From contig NZ_JAFCTX010000021.1 in assembly GCF_049896245.1 (NCBI RefSeq), positions 1-64,000 on the forward strand: DNA of 64,000 bases, read 5' to 3'. Shown one piece after another: positions 16,977 to 25,861 of the stretch; the first letter of the stretch is position 1; the number at the start of each line of letters is the position of its first letter. This DNA comes from Cypionkella sp049896245. Lineage in GTDB: Bacteria > Pseudomonadota > Alphaproteobacteria > Rhodobacterales > Rhodobacteraceae. Below the pieces are notes generated by a model. That model saw only the letters and a program-made list of their open reading frames with translations. It was not told where the DNA came from and made no database searches. The translations under genes and the position numbers were made by a program.

Positions 16977-17902
16977 TTGGCAACCGCCTCGGGAGGCACC
17001 GTCAGCAAGGCCGCCTCAAAACCGCGCGCCAGCCGAGTGATCGACAAAGCACCGCCATAACTCCACACCGGGCGCACATCCGCCAGTCGTCCCGCCTGCA
17101 CGAACGGCAGAAACGCCCAGATCGGCGTCTGCCGCAGCGCCGCCCCAGCCATATCCGGGCCGATCGCCAGCACAATCCCGGTCTTGGCAGCCGCAAGGTC
17201 TTCGGCCTTCAGCAAGGTGATGCCCCAGCGACTTTTCGGCTGCGGCAATTCGGTGCTGAACCCCAGCCGATGCAGCACATAGCCCGGCATCAAATTGGCA
17301 CCGTTGACAGAGGCCGAGGTCGCATCGTTCAGCCGCACCGCCGTGACCTTGGGCAAGGGCGCGCCAAAATGATCGGCCAAGCGCTTGGCGATGGCATGCA
17401 GTTCCAACTCTTGCGCCGCCAACTTCTGCTCCGCCAAGCCCCGCGTGCAAGTGAGAGTGCCAAGGCTGAGGAAAATCTCTTTCGCCGCCGTCGGGTTATC
17501 CTGCGTGATATCAAACGCCTGATAGACGACCACCGGGGCGATCTGCTCCAGCACCGGCACCAGTGCGGGATCAATATCGGCGGTGATGATCACATCCGGG
17601 TGCAGAGCGGCAAGGGCTTCAAGATTCGGCTCGGCGCGCAGGCCCAGATCGACGGCCGCCGCAGGCAGGGCGGGGGAAACCATCCAATCGGCATAGGCGG
17701 CAGGTTCGGCAACATCTGCGGGGATGATGCCAAGATCCAGCAGTGCCTCGGTCACCGACCAATCCAGCACCGCGATCTTCTGCGGTGGGGCGGCGAATGT
17801 CTGCGGACCACGACGGTCGATCACCGTCACCGGATCAGCAACGGCGGGCCCGACAAGAACAAACTGGGCGAGCAGACAAACGGCGGTGATCAAAACGCGC
17901 AT
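16973..17902 (-). CDS. iron-siderophore ABC transporter substrate-binding protein (FhuD-like)
   Basis: A 309-residue periplasmic binding protein of the PF01497 family that captures ferric siderophores for import. Residues 1-22 are a Sec signal peptide ending in AVADP. Family blocks: PQKIAVLDWSVTEALLDLGI, ALHPDVIITAD, a long central helix (EQKLAAQELELHAIAKRLAD) and the C-terminal lobe VRPVWSYGGALSITRLARGFEAAL. The frame is intact, in contrast to the permease it should serve. The stop overlaps the permease start (ATGA type). The ATPase gene lies 9 bp upstream. Confidence 0.9.
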   Translation of the reverse strand: MRVLITAVCLLAQFVLVGPAVADPVTVIDRRGPQTFAAPPQKIAVLDWSVTEALLDLGIIPADVAEPAAYADWMVSPALPAAAVDLGLRAEPNLEALAALHPDVIITADIDPALVPVLEQIAPVVVYQAFDITQDNPTAAKEIFLSLGTLTCTRGLAEQKLAAQELELHAIAKRLADHFGAPLPKVTAVRLNDATSASVNGANLMPGYVLHRLGFSTELPQPKSRWGITLLKAEDLAAAKTGIVLAIGPDMAGAALRQTPIWAFLPFVQAGRLADVRPVWSYGGALSITRLARGFEAALLTVPPEAVAK

Positions 17903-17911
17903 CGGATTTCC

Positions 17912-18679
17912 TTAAGCCACCACGGCCAGCGGCAACTGGCCCGCAAGACCGGGCGCCACTTGCATCGGCACCGCGTAGAGCATCGACAGAATTGCAGGCG
18001 TCAGAAGCGCTTGCGGCGCGCCATCAAACGCAATCCGCCCCTCCCGCAACGCCACCATCCGATCAGCAAAGCGCGCGGCGAGGTTGACATCATGCAGCAC
18101 CACGATCACCCGCCGACCCGTCGCATCGACCAGCCCGCGCAACAACCGCATCACCTCGTAGGCATGGCCGGGGTCCAAAGCCGAGGTCGGCTCGTCCAGC
18201 AACAAAATCGGCGCGTCTTGCGCCAACAGCATTGCGATATAGCCGCGCTGCCGCTCACCGCCCGACATGGTTTCGACCAGAGCCTCTGCGTGCTGCATCC
18301 CCCCGGTAGCGATCAAAGCGGCCTCCACCGCCGTGTGATCCTGCACCTGCCAGCGCCGCAAAGCCCCGCGCCACGGATAGCGGCCAAGCCGCACCAACTC
18401 CCCCAAGGTCAGGCCGGGAACAGGGGGCAGCCGCTGCGGCAGATAGGCGATCTGCTGCGCTAATTTGCGCTGACCGATGTCGGCTAGGGGTGTATCGTTG
18501 AGGAAAATATGCCCCGTGGTCGCGGTATCGGTACGCGCAAGCAGCCCCAGCAGCGTCGATTTGCCTGATCCATTATGCCCCAACACCACCGTCAGCCCTT
18601 CGCCGCCAAGCATCAGCTTGTCCAGCGCCAGCACTTCGCGCGCGCCATGCAGGCGGCGGATGCCCTCAAGCCTGAACAT
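17912..18679 (-). CDS. ferric-siderophore ABC transporter ATP-binding protein (FhuC-like)
   Basis: A 255-residue ATPase that energises siderophore import. Walker A GHNGSGKST, Q-loop region YLPQRLPPVPGLTLGELVRLGRYPW (typical of the FepC/FhuC class), signature SGGERQRGYIAMLL, Walker B ILLLDEPTSALD and the H-loop VLHDVNLAARFADR are all present. I start at 18679 (MFRLEGIRRLHG) because the preceding 30 codons of the frame belong to the overlapping reductase gene. The start lies inside the last 14 bp of the siderophore-interacting protein gene, so translation is probably coupled. Confidence 0.92.
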   Translation of the reverse strand: MFRLEGIRRLHGAREVLALDKLMLGGEGLTVVLGHNGSGKSTLLGLLARTDTATTGHIFLNDTPLADIGQRKLAQQIAYLPQRLPPVPGLTLGELVRLGRYPWRGALRRWQVQDHTAVEAALIATGGMQHAEALVETMSGGERQRGYIAMLLAQDAPILLLDEPTSALDPGHAYEVMRLLRGLVDATGRRVIVVLHDVNLAARFADRMVALREGRIAFDGAPQALLTPAILSMLYAVPMQVAPGLAGQLPLAVVA

Positions 18680-19718
18680 CACGCACCCAATAGCCGCTGA
18701 TCGTGGTTTCACCCTTGGCCCAACCGCTTGCAGCGTTGAACTGCCCGCGCAAGCGCTGACACTGCGCACGTTCCCCGGCGATCCACAAATGCCGCCCGCC
18801 CGCCCGTCCCGCCGCTGGAAGTTTCATCGTCGCCAACCCGCCTTCCAAGCTGTCACCCGCGCTGCGGAACAACCAGCGCAGTTCCACGCCCGCCGGGCAA
18901 GCCAAGGGTTGCACCGCACTCGCATCCGGCACCAAGATCAACACCTGCCCCAGCGTATCGGGCGCAGCAGCTTCCAATATCCGCGCGATGGCAGGCAAAG
19001 CTGTCTCGTCGCCCACCAGCGCCAAATGCCGTGCCATCGGCAGATAGCCGCCACCCGGCCCAATCAGTCCCACCAAAGCGCCGCGCTGCACGCCTTCGGC
19101 CCAACGGCAAGTGCGACCCTCGCCATGCAGGAAAATATCGACCTCCAACCAGCCCGCCGCCGGATCAATCGCGCGGATGGTGTAGACAGGGTCGTGCAGT
19201 TTGTCGTCGCCTGCGGGCCAAACCGTGCGGCCCGCGTCCGACACCAAAGGCCAGACCGCCACGCGGCCCTCGGCCGGCAACAGCAGGCGCAAATGGAAGC
19301 CACTGATGGCAAAAGGTGCCAGATGATCCGCCGCAATCCGCAAGCGCACATAGCCCGCGCCGGGATGCGAGATCGCCAGCACCCGGCCCTGCCGAAAATT
19401 CGGCGGAGTTTGCAGCTTCGGCAAGGCGCGGTCCCAGATCAACCTTGGGCCAAGCGGGGCATCAAAACCCTCCACCAGCCCCGCGACCGCCTCGCGCAGC
19501 ACGAACAGGTCGGTGGCGGACATCGCGGTGACACTGATCAGCATCGCCTGCTCGCCGGGGGCAAAGCTGAGACTGCCGCTGGTGAAGTTGACGCGCAGCC
19601 CACCTTGCGGCAGCGCAGCCGGATCAAACGCCGCATAGACCTCGGCCAGATGCGCCGCCAGTGCCCCCGGCGCATCCAGCACGCGGCCCGTCAGGGCAAG
19701 ATCATCAGCGCGGATCAT
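18666..19718 (-). CDS. siderophore-interacting protein (ferric-siderophore reductase) with N-terminal DUF2218 domain
   Basis: A 350-residue cytoplasmic flavoprotein. Residues ~1-95 match DUF2218 (LAAHLAEVYAAFDPAAL ..., 'AxxFD'), usually a separate small protein or a fusion partner of siderophore reductases. Residues ~110-350 are the ViuB/SIP family: RVLAISHPGAGYVRLRIA, the FAD-binding strand block YTIRAIDPAAGWLEVDIFLHGEG, GPGGGYLP and the NAD(P)H-binding C-terminal half ending YWVRD. It probably reduces the imported ferric siderophore to release Fe2+. It overlaps the ABC exporter-type gene by 4 bp and the ATPase gene by 14 bp, so the operon is tightly packed. Confidence 0.9.
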   Translation of the reverse strand: MIRADDLALTGRVLDAPGALAAHLAEVYAAFDPAALPQGGLRVNFTSGSLSFAPGEQAMLISVTAMSATDLFVLREAVAGLVEGFDAPLGPRLIWDRALPKLQTPPNFRQGRVLAISHPGAGYVRLRIAADHLAPFAISGFHLRLLLPAEGRVAVWPLVSDAGRTVWPAGDDKLHDPVYTIRAIDPAAGWLEVDIFLHGEGRTCRWAEGVQRGALVGLIGPGGGYLPMARHLALVGDETALPAIARILEAAAPDTLGQVLILVPDASAVQPLACPAGVELRWLFRSAGDSLEGGLATMKLPAAGRAGGRHLWIAGERAQCQRLRGQFNAASGWAKGETTISGYWVRDVQA

Positions 19719-21418
19719 GCGGCGTGCAGATCGGCATAGCGACCGCCCCGCAGGCTTAGATCACCATGGGTTCCGACCTCCACAATCTGGCCCTGATCCA
19801 TCACCACGATCTTGTCGGCATGGCGGATGGTCCCCAAACGGTGCGCGATGATAAACGTCGTCCGCCCTTCTGAGAGCCCATCCAAAGCCGCCTGAATTTC
19901 ACGTTCGGTCTGGGTGTCCAACGCCGACGTCGCCTCATCCAAGATCAACAGAGGTGGGTTTTTCAGGAAAACCCGAGCAATGGCAACCCGCTGCTTTTGC
20001 CCGCCCGACAGCATCACGCCACGCTCGCCCACCACGGTGTCGAGGCCCTGTGGCAAGGCGGCAATCGTCGCCTCCAACTGCGCCGAAGCAGCGGCGGCGA
20101 GGATCTCGGCATCCGTAGCCCCCAGCCGACCATAGCCGATATTGTCGCGCAGAGTGCCGCTGAACAGGAATACATCCTGCGACACAATGCCGATCTGCGC
20201 CCGCAGGCTGGCGAGAGTCATGTCCCGCAAGGCGATGCCATCAATGCTGATCTGCCCCGAGGTCGGCTCGTAAAACCGGGGCAACAGCGCCAGCAAAGTG
20301 GTCTTGCCCGCGCCCGAAGCGCCCACAAACGCCACCGTCTGCCCCGGCTGCACCGTAAAGCTGACATCGCGCAGCACCGGGCGTGCGGGATCGTAGCCGA
20401 AGCTGACATAATCAAACTGCACAGCACCGCGCAGCGCAGGCGCCGCCACCGCACCCGGCGTGTCCACCACATCCGGCTTGGTTGCCATCAGATCGAGATA
20501 CCGCCGGAACCCCGCGATCCCCTTCGGATACGTCTCAATCACCGAGGCGATTTTCTCCAACGGCCGGAAATACACGCCGACCAGCAGCAGGAACGCCACA
20601 AACCCCCCCGCCGTCAAAGTCCCGTTCAGCACAAAGCCCGCGCCCGCGACCATCACCATCACCTGCACCGCGCGCATACCGACATAGTTCAGCGTCGAGG
20701 AAATCGACATCACCTTATAGGCGTCCAGCTTGGTGCGGCGGTAACTGGCGTTATCTTTCGCAAACAACGCCCGCTCGTGGTCTTCATTACCAAACGCCTG
20801 CACCACCCGGATGCCGCCGACGTTTTCCTCTATCCGCACATTGAAATTCGCCACCCGGTCATAAATCGCCCGCCATGTCGCGGTCATCCGCCCACCGAAA
20901 TACATCACCAGCAGCGCGGCCAGCGGCACGATCACCACCGTCATCCACGCCAAGGGCGCATGCACCGTCAGCATCAGGATAAACGCGCCCACAAAGGTCA
21001 TCACCGCGACGATCAGATCTTCCGGGCCGTGGTGCGCAACCTCGCCAATATCCTCCAGATCGCGGGTGACACGGGCGATCAGATGGCCGGAATGCTGGCG
21101 GTCAAAATAGCCCCAAGACAGCCGCTGCAAATGGTCAAACGCCCGCCGCCGCATTTCGGTTTCGATATTGATGCCCAGCATATGGCCCCAGTAAATCACA
21201 ATCGCCATCAGCCCCGCGTTCACCACATAAATCGCGCACAAAGCCACCGCGAAGATCACCGTCAGCGTCCAATTCCCCTGCGGCAGCAGCCAGTCGATAT
21301 AGCCGCGCACCGCCAGTGGAAATGCCAGCTCCAGCAGGCCCGACACCACGGCACAGCCGAAATCCAGCCAGAACAGGCCCATCCAAGGGCGGTAGTATTC
21401 AGCGAATTGACGAAGCAT
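19715..21418 (-). CDS. ABC transporter, fused membrane and ATP-binding domains (type IV exporter fold)
   Basis: A 567-residue half-transporter that works as a dimer. Residues ~10-300 hold six membrane helices of the exporter fold with the loops REYIDW/YFDRQHSGHLIARVTRDLEDI. Residues ~330-567 are the nucleotide-binding domain: Walker A GASGAGKTTL, Q-loop GIVSQDVFLFSGTLRDNI, signature LSGGQKQRVAIARV, Walker B LLILDEATSALD and H-loop IIAHRLGTI. In an iron locus such half-transporters may import siderophores (compare IrtAB and YbtPQ, cited as analogy) or export them. It is intact. It lies first after the receptor gene and overlaps the reductase by 4 bp. Confidence 0.9.
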   Translation of the reverse strand: MLRQFAEYYRPWMGLFWLDFGCAVVSGLLELAFPLAVRGYIDWLLPQGNWTLTVIFAVALCAIYVVNAGLMAIVIYWGHMLGINIETEMRRRAFDHLQRLSWGYFDRQHSGHLIARVTRDLEDIGEVAHHGPEDLIVAVMTFVGAFILMLTVHAPLAWMTVVIVPLAALLVMYFGGRMTATWRAIYDRVANFNVRIEENVGGIRVVQAFGNEDHERALFAKDNASYRRTKLDAYKVMSISSTLNYVGMRAVQVMVMVAGAGFVLNGTLTAGGFVAFLLLVGVYFRPLEKIASVIETYPKGIAGFRRYLDLMATKPDVVDTPGAVAAPALRGAVQFDYVSFGYDPARPVLRDVSFTVQPGQTVAFVGASGAGKTTLLALLPRFYEPTSGQISIDGIALRDMTLASLRAQIGIVSQDVFLFSGTLRDNIGYGRLGATDAEILAAAASAQLEATIAALPQGLDTVVGERGVMLSGGQKQRVAIARVFLKNPPLLILDEATSALDTQTEREIQAALDGLSEGRTTFIIAHRLGTIRHADKIVVMDQGQIVEVGTHGDLSLRGGRYADLHAA

Positions 21419-21505
21419 GAAGCACTCTTTTCAGGAAAACGGCGGGCGTGGTTGCTGGGGCAACTTCGCGGGCTATGGCGGCAAGATCAACCCGCCCCCC
21501 TCATA

Positions 21506-23676
21506 TCAAAACGTCTTGCGCAGGCTGATCGAGGCATTGCGCCCCTCACCGTAGAAGCACGAGAACCCGGTCTGGCAGGATGCCACATAGGTTTCATCGG
21601 TGACATTCGAAATCGCGAGATTGGCGGTCCAGTCATCGCCGAACTTATAGCTCGCGCCCAGATCGAACAACCTCACCTCCGGCACTTTCAGCGTATTGGC
21701 ATTGTCAGCCCAACTTGCGCCAGACCAGCGCACGCCGCCCGTCAGGGTCAAACCTTCGACCTGCGCAGGCGACCATGCCAGCTTCAACGCGGCTTGATCC
21801 TCAACCGTCGCATAGGGGCGTCTTGCCGATCAGCGTAGCGTCCACATCATCCGTCACCGACACATCCAGCTTGGTCAAAGCGCCCGCCAGCACCAGACCC
21901 GGCGCAATCTCACCCCCGGCCTTCCAATTCGATCCCGCGCGAACGCACCGCGCCCAGTTGGAAATAGCTATAGCCCGACCCATTCCACTGCGATTGCGAG
22001 ATGTTATTCCGGTTGATCTTGAACGCCGAGAAGGTCAGCAGGGTCTTCTCATTCGGCGCCCATTTCACGCCAAACTCAACCTGATCCCCCGTTTCCGGGC
22101 TGATAGAGTTGCCGTTCACATCGTTGACGATCTGCGGATTGAAATAGCTGCCAGCGGTCAGATAGGGCGTCACCCCATGCGGCATCACCTTGGCAATCCC
22201 GGCGCGCCAGCTGAACTCGGTGTCATTGCGCGACAAACCTGCCGCCTCCGTGGCATGGTTCACGCCCGTCGAGGTATCAATATAATCCATCCGCCCGTTC
22301 ACCGTGGCAATCCAGCCATCGCCCCAACGCATCTGGTCTTGCAGATAAAGCCCCGCCTGTTTCCGGGTCAGCGTCTGATCAATACAGGGCGTGGTCGCAG
22401 GTTGTGCCGCGCCATAAACCGGATCGGTCACCGACAGCCCCGTCGCAGCGCCGGGCCAAGCAACCGAACCCTGCACCTGATCCATGGTAAAATATTTCAG
22501 ATCCAGCCCGAACAGCACCCGATGCTCTGCGCCCCCGGTTTGCCAACTGGTTTCGGCATGGGTGTCGGTCAGAAAGCTTAGGCTTTCGGTGTGGTGCTGA
22601 AAGAAAATCCGCGACAGGGTGTTGTCGGCATCGGTCGGCGTGGGTGAAAACCCCGCATAGCCATAGGCGTAGACCGAACTTTCCGCCACATCCGCCCAAG
22701 ACAGCCGGGTGGTGTTGGAAAGCGTCCAACCGCCCATATCCTTTTGCCAGATCGCCGTCGCCAGCTCCTGATCGCGGATATACGAATCCTCGCCCGGCTC
22801 GCCCGTGTTGAACTCGCGGTCGATCTTGCCGAACGGCGCATCTACCACCGAACCGACGTAAGGCAGCCAAGCGCCGCCCACATGATCTTCGTTCATCTTG
22901 GTGTAATTGAACAACAAGGTCAGATCGGACCCATCTTGCAGGGTCGAAGTCGTGCCCAAACCCACAATGCCGTGGAAGCCATTGTTGAACGCGCCATGGC
23001 CCGCGACATTCTCCAGCTTGCCGGTGAAGCGCAAAGCGGTGCCGCCCGCCGTCAGCGCGTTCTGGTCATAAGATGCCCAAGCCCGGCCGAAGTTATCAAC
23101 GCCCAGTTCAACCGCACGGCTGTTTTCGCCCGTGGGCCGCTTGGTGGCATAGTTCAGCAAGCCGCCGGGGTTTGAGCCGCCATACAAAACCGAGGACGGG
23201 CCTTTCAGCACCTCAATCCGCTCGATCAGCAGCGGATCGACGAAGAACCCGCCGAAGCCATAGGAAAAATGCTGCAAGCCGTCCTGATACACGCCCGTCG
23301 CGGTGGCGGCAAAGCTGCGGATGAATTGCCAGTTGGTGTCGCTGTCATAGCCGTAAGGCTGGCCCACCACTCCCGCCACATAGGCCAAAGCGCCGTCGAG
23401 TTTGGCGGCATTGGTCGCGGCCAAAGTCTCGGCACTCACCACCGAAACCGACTGCGGCACTTCGCTGATCGGGGTCGCGCTCTTGGTCCCGGTCAGCGTC
23501 GCCGGATTGGCGGAATTTACCGGGCCAGTTGCCGTGCCTTCGCGTTGGCCCGTCACCACAATCGGCTCCAGATCAGTCGTAGTTTGCGCCATGGCCAGCT
23601 GCGGCAAGATGCAGGCGATCAGGGCGGTTTGGCCCAGCAGCAAAGCCAGACGGGAGCGTGAGCGAAGCGTAGTCAT
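21506..23676 (-). pseudogene. TonB-dependent siderophore receptor, two +1 frameshifts
   Basis: An outer-membrane ferric-siderophore receptor of about 720 residues if repaired. The signal peptide (TALIACILPQLAMAQ), a TonB-box-like segment (DLEPIVVTGQRE), the plug (VPQSVSVVSAETL, LIERIEVLKGPSSVLYGG, GGLLNYATKRP) and most of the barrel read in one frame to about 21925 (RSRGIELEG, then stop). Removing one G there continues as AGGEIAPGLVLAGALTKLDV. Removing one C near 21812 continues as PYATVEDQAALKLAW through to the aromatic end SISLRKTF. Codon phase moves 0, 2, 1, so both events are +1 insertions in short homopolymers. The start at 23676 is chosen because AGGAA precedes it. It is probably inactive as written. 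Confidence 0.88.
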
Positions 23677-23807
23677 CAACATTTCCTAGGGTGATCGGGA
23701 TCAGAGCGCGGGGCGCGCGAATTCCTGACTAAATAAGTAGAAATACCGCCATCGTCTTGCAGCATCCTGCTTTGAATTGCACAAACCCCGCTTCAAACCC
23801 GCTTCAA

Positions 23808-24106
23808 TCATCCCGCATGACCCCGCCGCCACGCTGCCGGAGTCGTCCCCGTCACGCCGCGAAACGCCCGCGTCATATGCGCCTGATCAGCAAACCCCGT
23901 CGCCACCGCAATCTCGACCAAAGCCGCATCGCAGCTACCCAGCATCGCCTTGGCCGCCGTAATGCGCAGACCTTGCTGCCAGCCATGCGGCGTCTCACCA
24001 GTGCTGTGCTTGAACGCCCGCGCGAACCAGCTTTCCGACGGACCGATCTGCGCCGCCAATTCCGCCACCGACACCCTCGGCAACCGCGAAGCTGTCCCCC
24101 AATGCA
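23808..24106 (-). pseudogene. AraC-family regulator, only the C-terminal DNA-binding domain left
   Basis: The minus strand encodes LPRVSVAELAAQIGPSESWFARAFKHSTG, TPHGWQQGLRITAAKAML and EIAVATGFADQAHMTRAFRGVTGTTPAAWR. These are the two helix-turn-helix motifs of an AraC domain, intact to the stop at 23808. The N-terminal ~180 residues expected for a siderophore-type AraC regulator are absent: upstream of about 24090 the sequence becomes the start of exbB on the other strand. The only starts in frame are non-ATG codons inside exbB. It lies divergent-adjacent to the receptor, as such regulators usually do. I read it as truncated by a deletion that joined it to exbB. Confidence 0.75.
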
Positions 24107-24838
24107 GTGCCGACTCAACCCGAAACGGCCCAAACCGCAATCCCGCACGCGCAAACCGACTACTCGGCTTGGGGCATGTATCAAGCCGCGCATTGGGTGG
24201 TGAAGCTGGTGATGGTGTCGCTGACCTTCGCGTCTTTCGTCACTTGGACCGTGCTGGTGTTCAAGCTGATCGAACTGGCCGTCGCCCGTGGCCGCGCCCG
24301 CCGTTCGGTCCGCACGATCCACAACGCACCCTCGCTGGAAGCCGCCTCGGCGCAACTGTTCACCCAAACCGACCCCGCCGCCTTCATGGCGCAAGCGGCA
24401 CTGATCGAATACCGCCGCTCTGATCCCGCCATCGCCGCCGCTGGCCCCGATGGAGTGAAGGAGCGCACCCGTTCGGTGCTGGACCGGATCGAGGTGCAGG
24501 CGGGGGCGCGCATCCGCAAAGGCACCGGACTTTTGGCCACCATCGGTGCCACCGCCCCCTTCGTCGGGCTGTTCGGCACGGTCTGGGGCATCATGAACGC
24601 CTTCATCGGCATCGCCGAAACCAAGACCACCAACCTCGCTGTCGTCGCCCCCGGCATTGCCGAAGCACTTTTGGCCACCGCCATCGGTCTGGTCGCGGCC
24701 ATCCCCGCCGTGGTGATCTACAACCACTTCAGCCGTGAGATTGCCGCCTATCGTCAAAGCCTTGGCGATGCGGCGGCGGGGGTGGAGCGCCTGCTCAGCC
24801 GCGATCTCGATTTCCGCCACATCGCACCGGGGGCCTAA
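24107..24838 (+). CDS. exbB: ExbB-type proton channel subunit (MotA/TolQ/ExbB family)
   Basis: A 243-residue inner-membrane protein that, with ExbD, uses the proton gradient to energise TonB and hence the receptor. Membrane helix 1 is VVKLVMVSLTFASFVTWTVL; helices 2 and 3 are LLATIGATAPFVGLFGTVWG and ALLATAIGLVAAIPAVVIY, the canonical ExbB signature (FVGLFGTVWGIMNAFIGIA). The only in-frame start is a GTG at 24107 with no ribosome binding site, directly abutting the truncated AraC gene on the other strand. The native start and promoter may have been lost. exbD follows 3 bp after the stop. Confidence 0.9.
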   Translation: MPTQPETAQTAIPHAQTDYSAWGMYQAAHWVVKLVMVSLTFASFVTWTVLVFKLIELAVARGRARRSVRTIHNAPSLEAASAQLFTQTDPAAFMAQAALIEYRRSDPAIAAAGPDGVKERTRSVLDRIEVQAGARIRKGTGLLATIGATAPFVGLFGTVWGIMNAFIGIAETKTTNLAVVAPGIAEALLATAIGLVAAIPAVVIYNHFSREIAAYRQSLGDAAAGVERLLSRDLDFRHIAPGA

Positions 24839-24841
24839 AGC

Positions 24842-25285
24842 ATGGCGATGTCCACGCGTGGCGGCGGCGATGATCTGGAAGAAAATCACGAGATCAATGT
24901 CACGCCCTTTATTGACGTGATGCTGGTGCTGTTGATCATCTTCATGGTGGCAGCACCACTATCGACCGTCGATGTCCCGGTCGATCTGCCCGGCTCTAAC
25001 GCCATGCCCGCCGACCGCGCGCCAAAGCCGATCTATCTCACCGTGCAAAAAGACCTGACCCTGTCGCTGGCCTCCGAACCCATTGACCGCGACAGCCTTG
25101 GCGCAAAGCTGGACAGTCTGACCAAAGCCGACCGCAACCAGCGCATCTATCTGCGCGCGGACGAGGCCGTGCCCTATGGCAAGCTGATGGCGGTGATGAA
25201 CCTGCTCCGCGCGGCGGGCTATTTGCGTGTGGCTTTGGTCGGCATTGAAGGCGCAGCACCAGACCCCAATCCCGCTGAACCATGA
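24842..25285 (+). CDS. exbD: ExbD-type biopolymer transport protein
   Basis: A 147-residue protein with one N-terminal membrane helix (INVTPFIDVMLVLLIIFMVA), including the conserved Asp in FIDVMLVLL that carries protons with ExbB. The periplasmic part shows VDVPVDLPGSNA, PIYLTVQKDLTLSLAS and RIYLRADEAVPYGKLMAVMNLLRAAGYLRVALV, the usual ExbD fold. It is intact. It overlaps the following TonB-like gene by 4 bp (ATGA). Confidence 0.93.
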   Translation: MAMSTRGGGDDLEENHEINVTPFIDVMLVLLIIFMVAAPLSTVDVPVDLPGSNAMPADRAPKPIYLTVQKDLTLSLASEPIDRDSLGAKLDSLTKADRNQRIYLRADEAVPYGKLMAVMNLLRAAGYLRVALVGIEGAAPDPNPAEP

Positions 25286-25547
25286 CCACCCAGCCCGGCC
25301 CCTCTGTCGATTGGCTGACCGCGCGCGGCGGGCATCACCCTGTGGCCTATGCCGCGAAATGGGCGGCGGCAGCTACTTCCGTAGCAGGCACAATGGCGGC
25401 GCTGGTGCTGCTGGTGCTGTGGCTTGACCAAGGCCCCGGCCGCGCAAATGCCCGCAACAATGCCGCGCGGGCAGCTTCCCCCCCGCCCCCAAAGGCCTGA
25501 CCGACGCGCAATACGCCTTCACGCTGGCCGTCAGTTTCAAGAACTAG
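25282..25547 (+). pseudogene. TonB-like membrane anchor, broken
   Basis: The frame opens right at the exbD stop: a short cytoplasmic part, one membrane helix (SVAGTMAALVLLVLWL), then a Pro-rich stretch ending PPPPKA and a stop at 25498. A second frame continues across the C7/C5 runs as KGLTDAQYAFTLAVSFKN to a TAG at 25547; 'FTLAVSF' is like the final strand of TonB C-terminal domains. The position after exbB-exbD fits tonB. The receptor-binding domain of ~80-100 residues is missing, so either a large deletion or an unrelated short anchor is present. TonB identity is inference. Confidence 0.5.
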
Positions 25548-25591
25548 CCCCGCCGCAGCTTTCTGCCATTTCCAAATTAATCTGACGCCGA

Positions 25592-25618
25592 TGTCACAAC
25601 TGGGCACCCTGCCGCGTC
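25592..25618 (+). promoter_or_regulatory. ECF41-type promoter match
   Basis: TGTCACA (25592-25598), exactly 16 bp, then CGTC (25615-25618). From memory this is the published ECF41 promoter (TGTCACA-N16-CGTC). It lies 34 bp before the ATG of the SDR remnant that heads the ECF41 module. Confidence 0.7.
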
Positions 25619-25651
25619 ATATCCTTGTATGATCAAAACAAGGGAAAGATC

Positions 25652-25837
25652 ATGAAGATCGTGGCTATTGGCGGCACCGGGCTGATCGGCTTCAACACTG
25701 CAATAGACCTCAAAGCGCTGCCGCCGCGCGCCCGATTTCGGCGCCGTGTTGGATGACACTGCACCGATCCCCATGCCCACATCGCCCCGACCACCTTTGA
25801 CAGCTACCGCGCACGCGCCTTGCTTTCAAAAACCTGA
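25652..25837 (+). pseudogene. remnant of an NAD(P)-binding SDR/NmrA-like gene
   Basis: AAGGGAAAG lies just before the ATG, and the start MKIVAIGGTGLIGFNTAIDL is a Rossmann nucleotide-binding loop (GGTGLIG). After about 25 residues the frame leaves the family and stops. The family's C-terminus reappears in another frame as HIAPTTFDSYRARALLSKT ending with the TGA at 25837. Only ~185 of the expected ~750 bp remain, so an internal deletion of about 550 bp plus a frameshift is implied. ECF41 sigma genes are typically linked to oxidoreductase/epimerase genes of this kind. Confidence 0.75.
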
Positions 25838-25861
25838 TACAACCCACAAATGGAGCCTGAC

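Noticed and set aside
19997..21838. 613-codon plus-strand frame opposite the ABC transporter and the receptor
   Set aside because: His/Arg/Gln-rich with no domain; shadow of two minus-strand genes.
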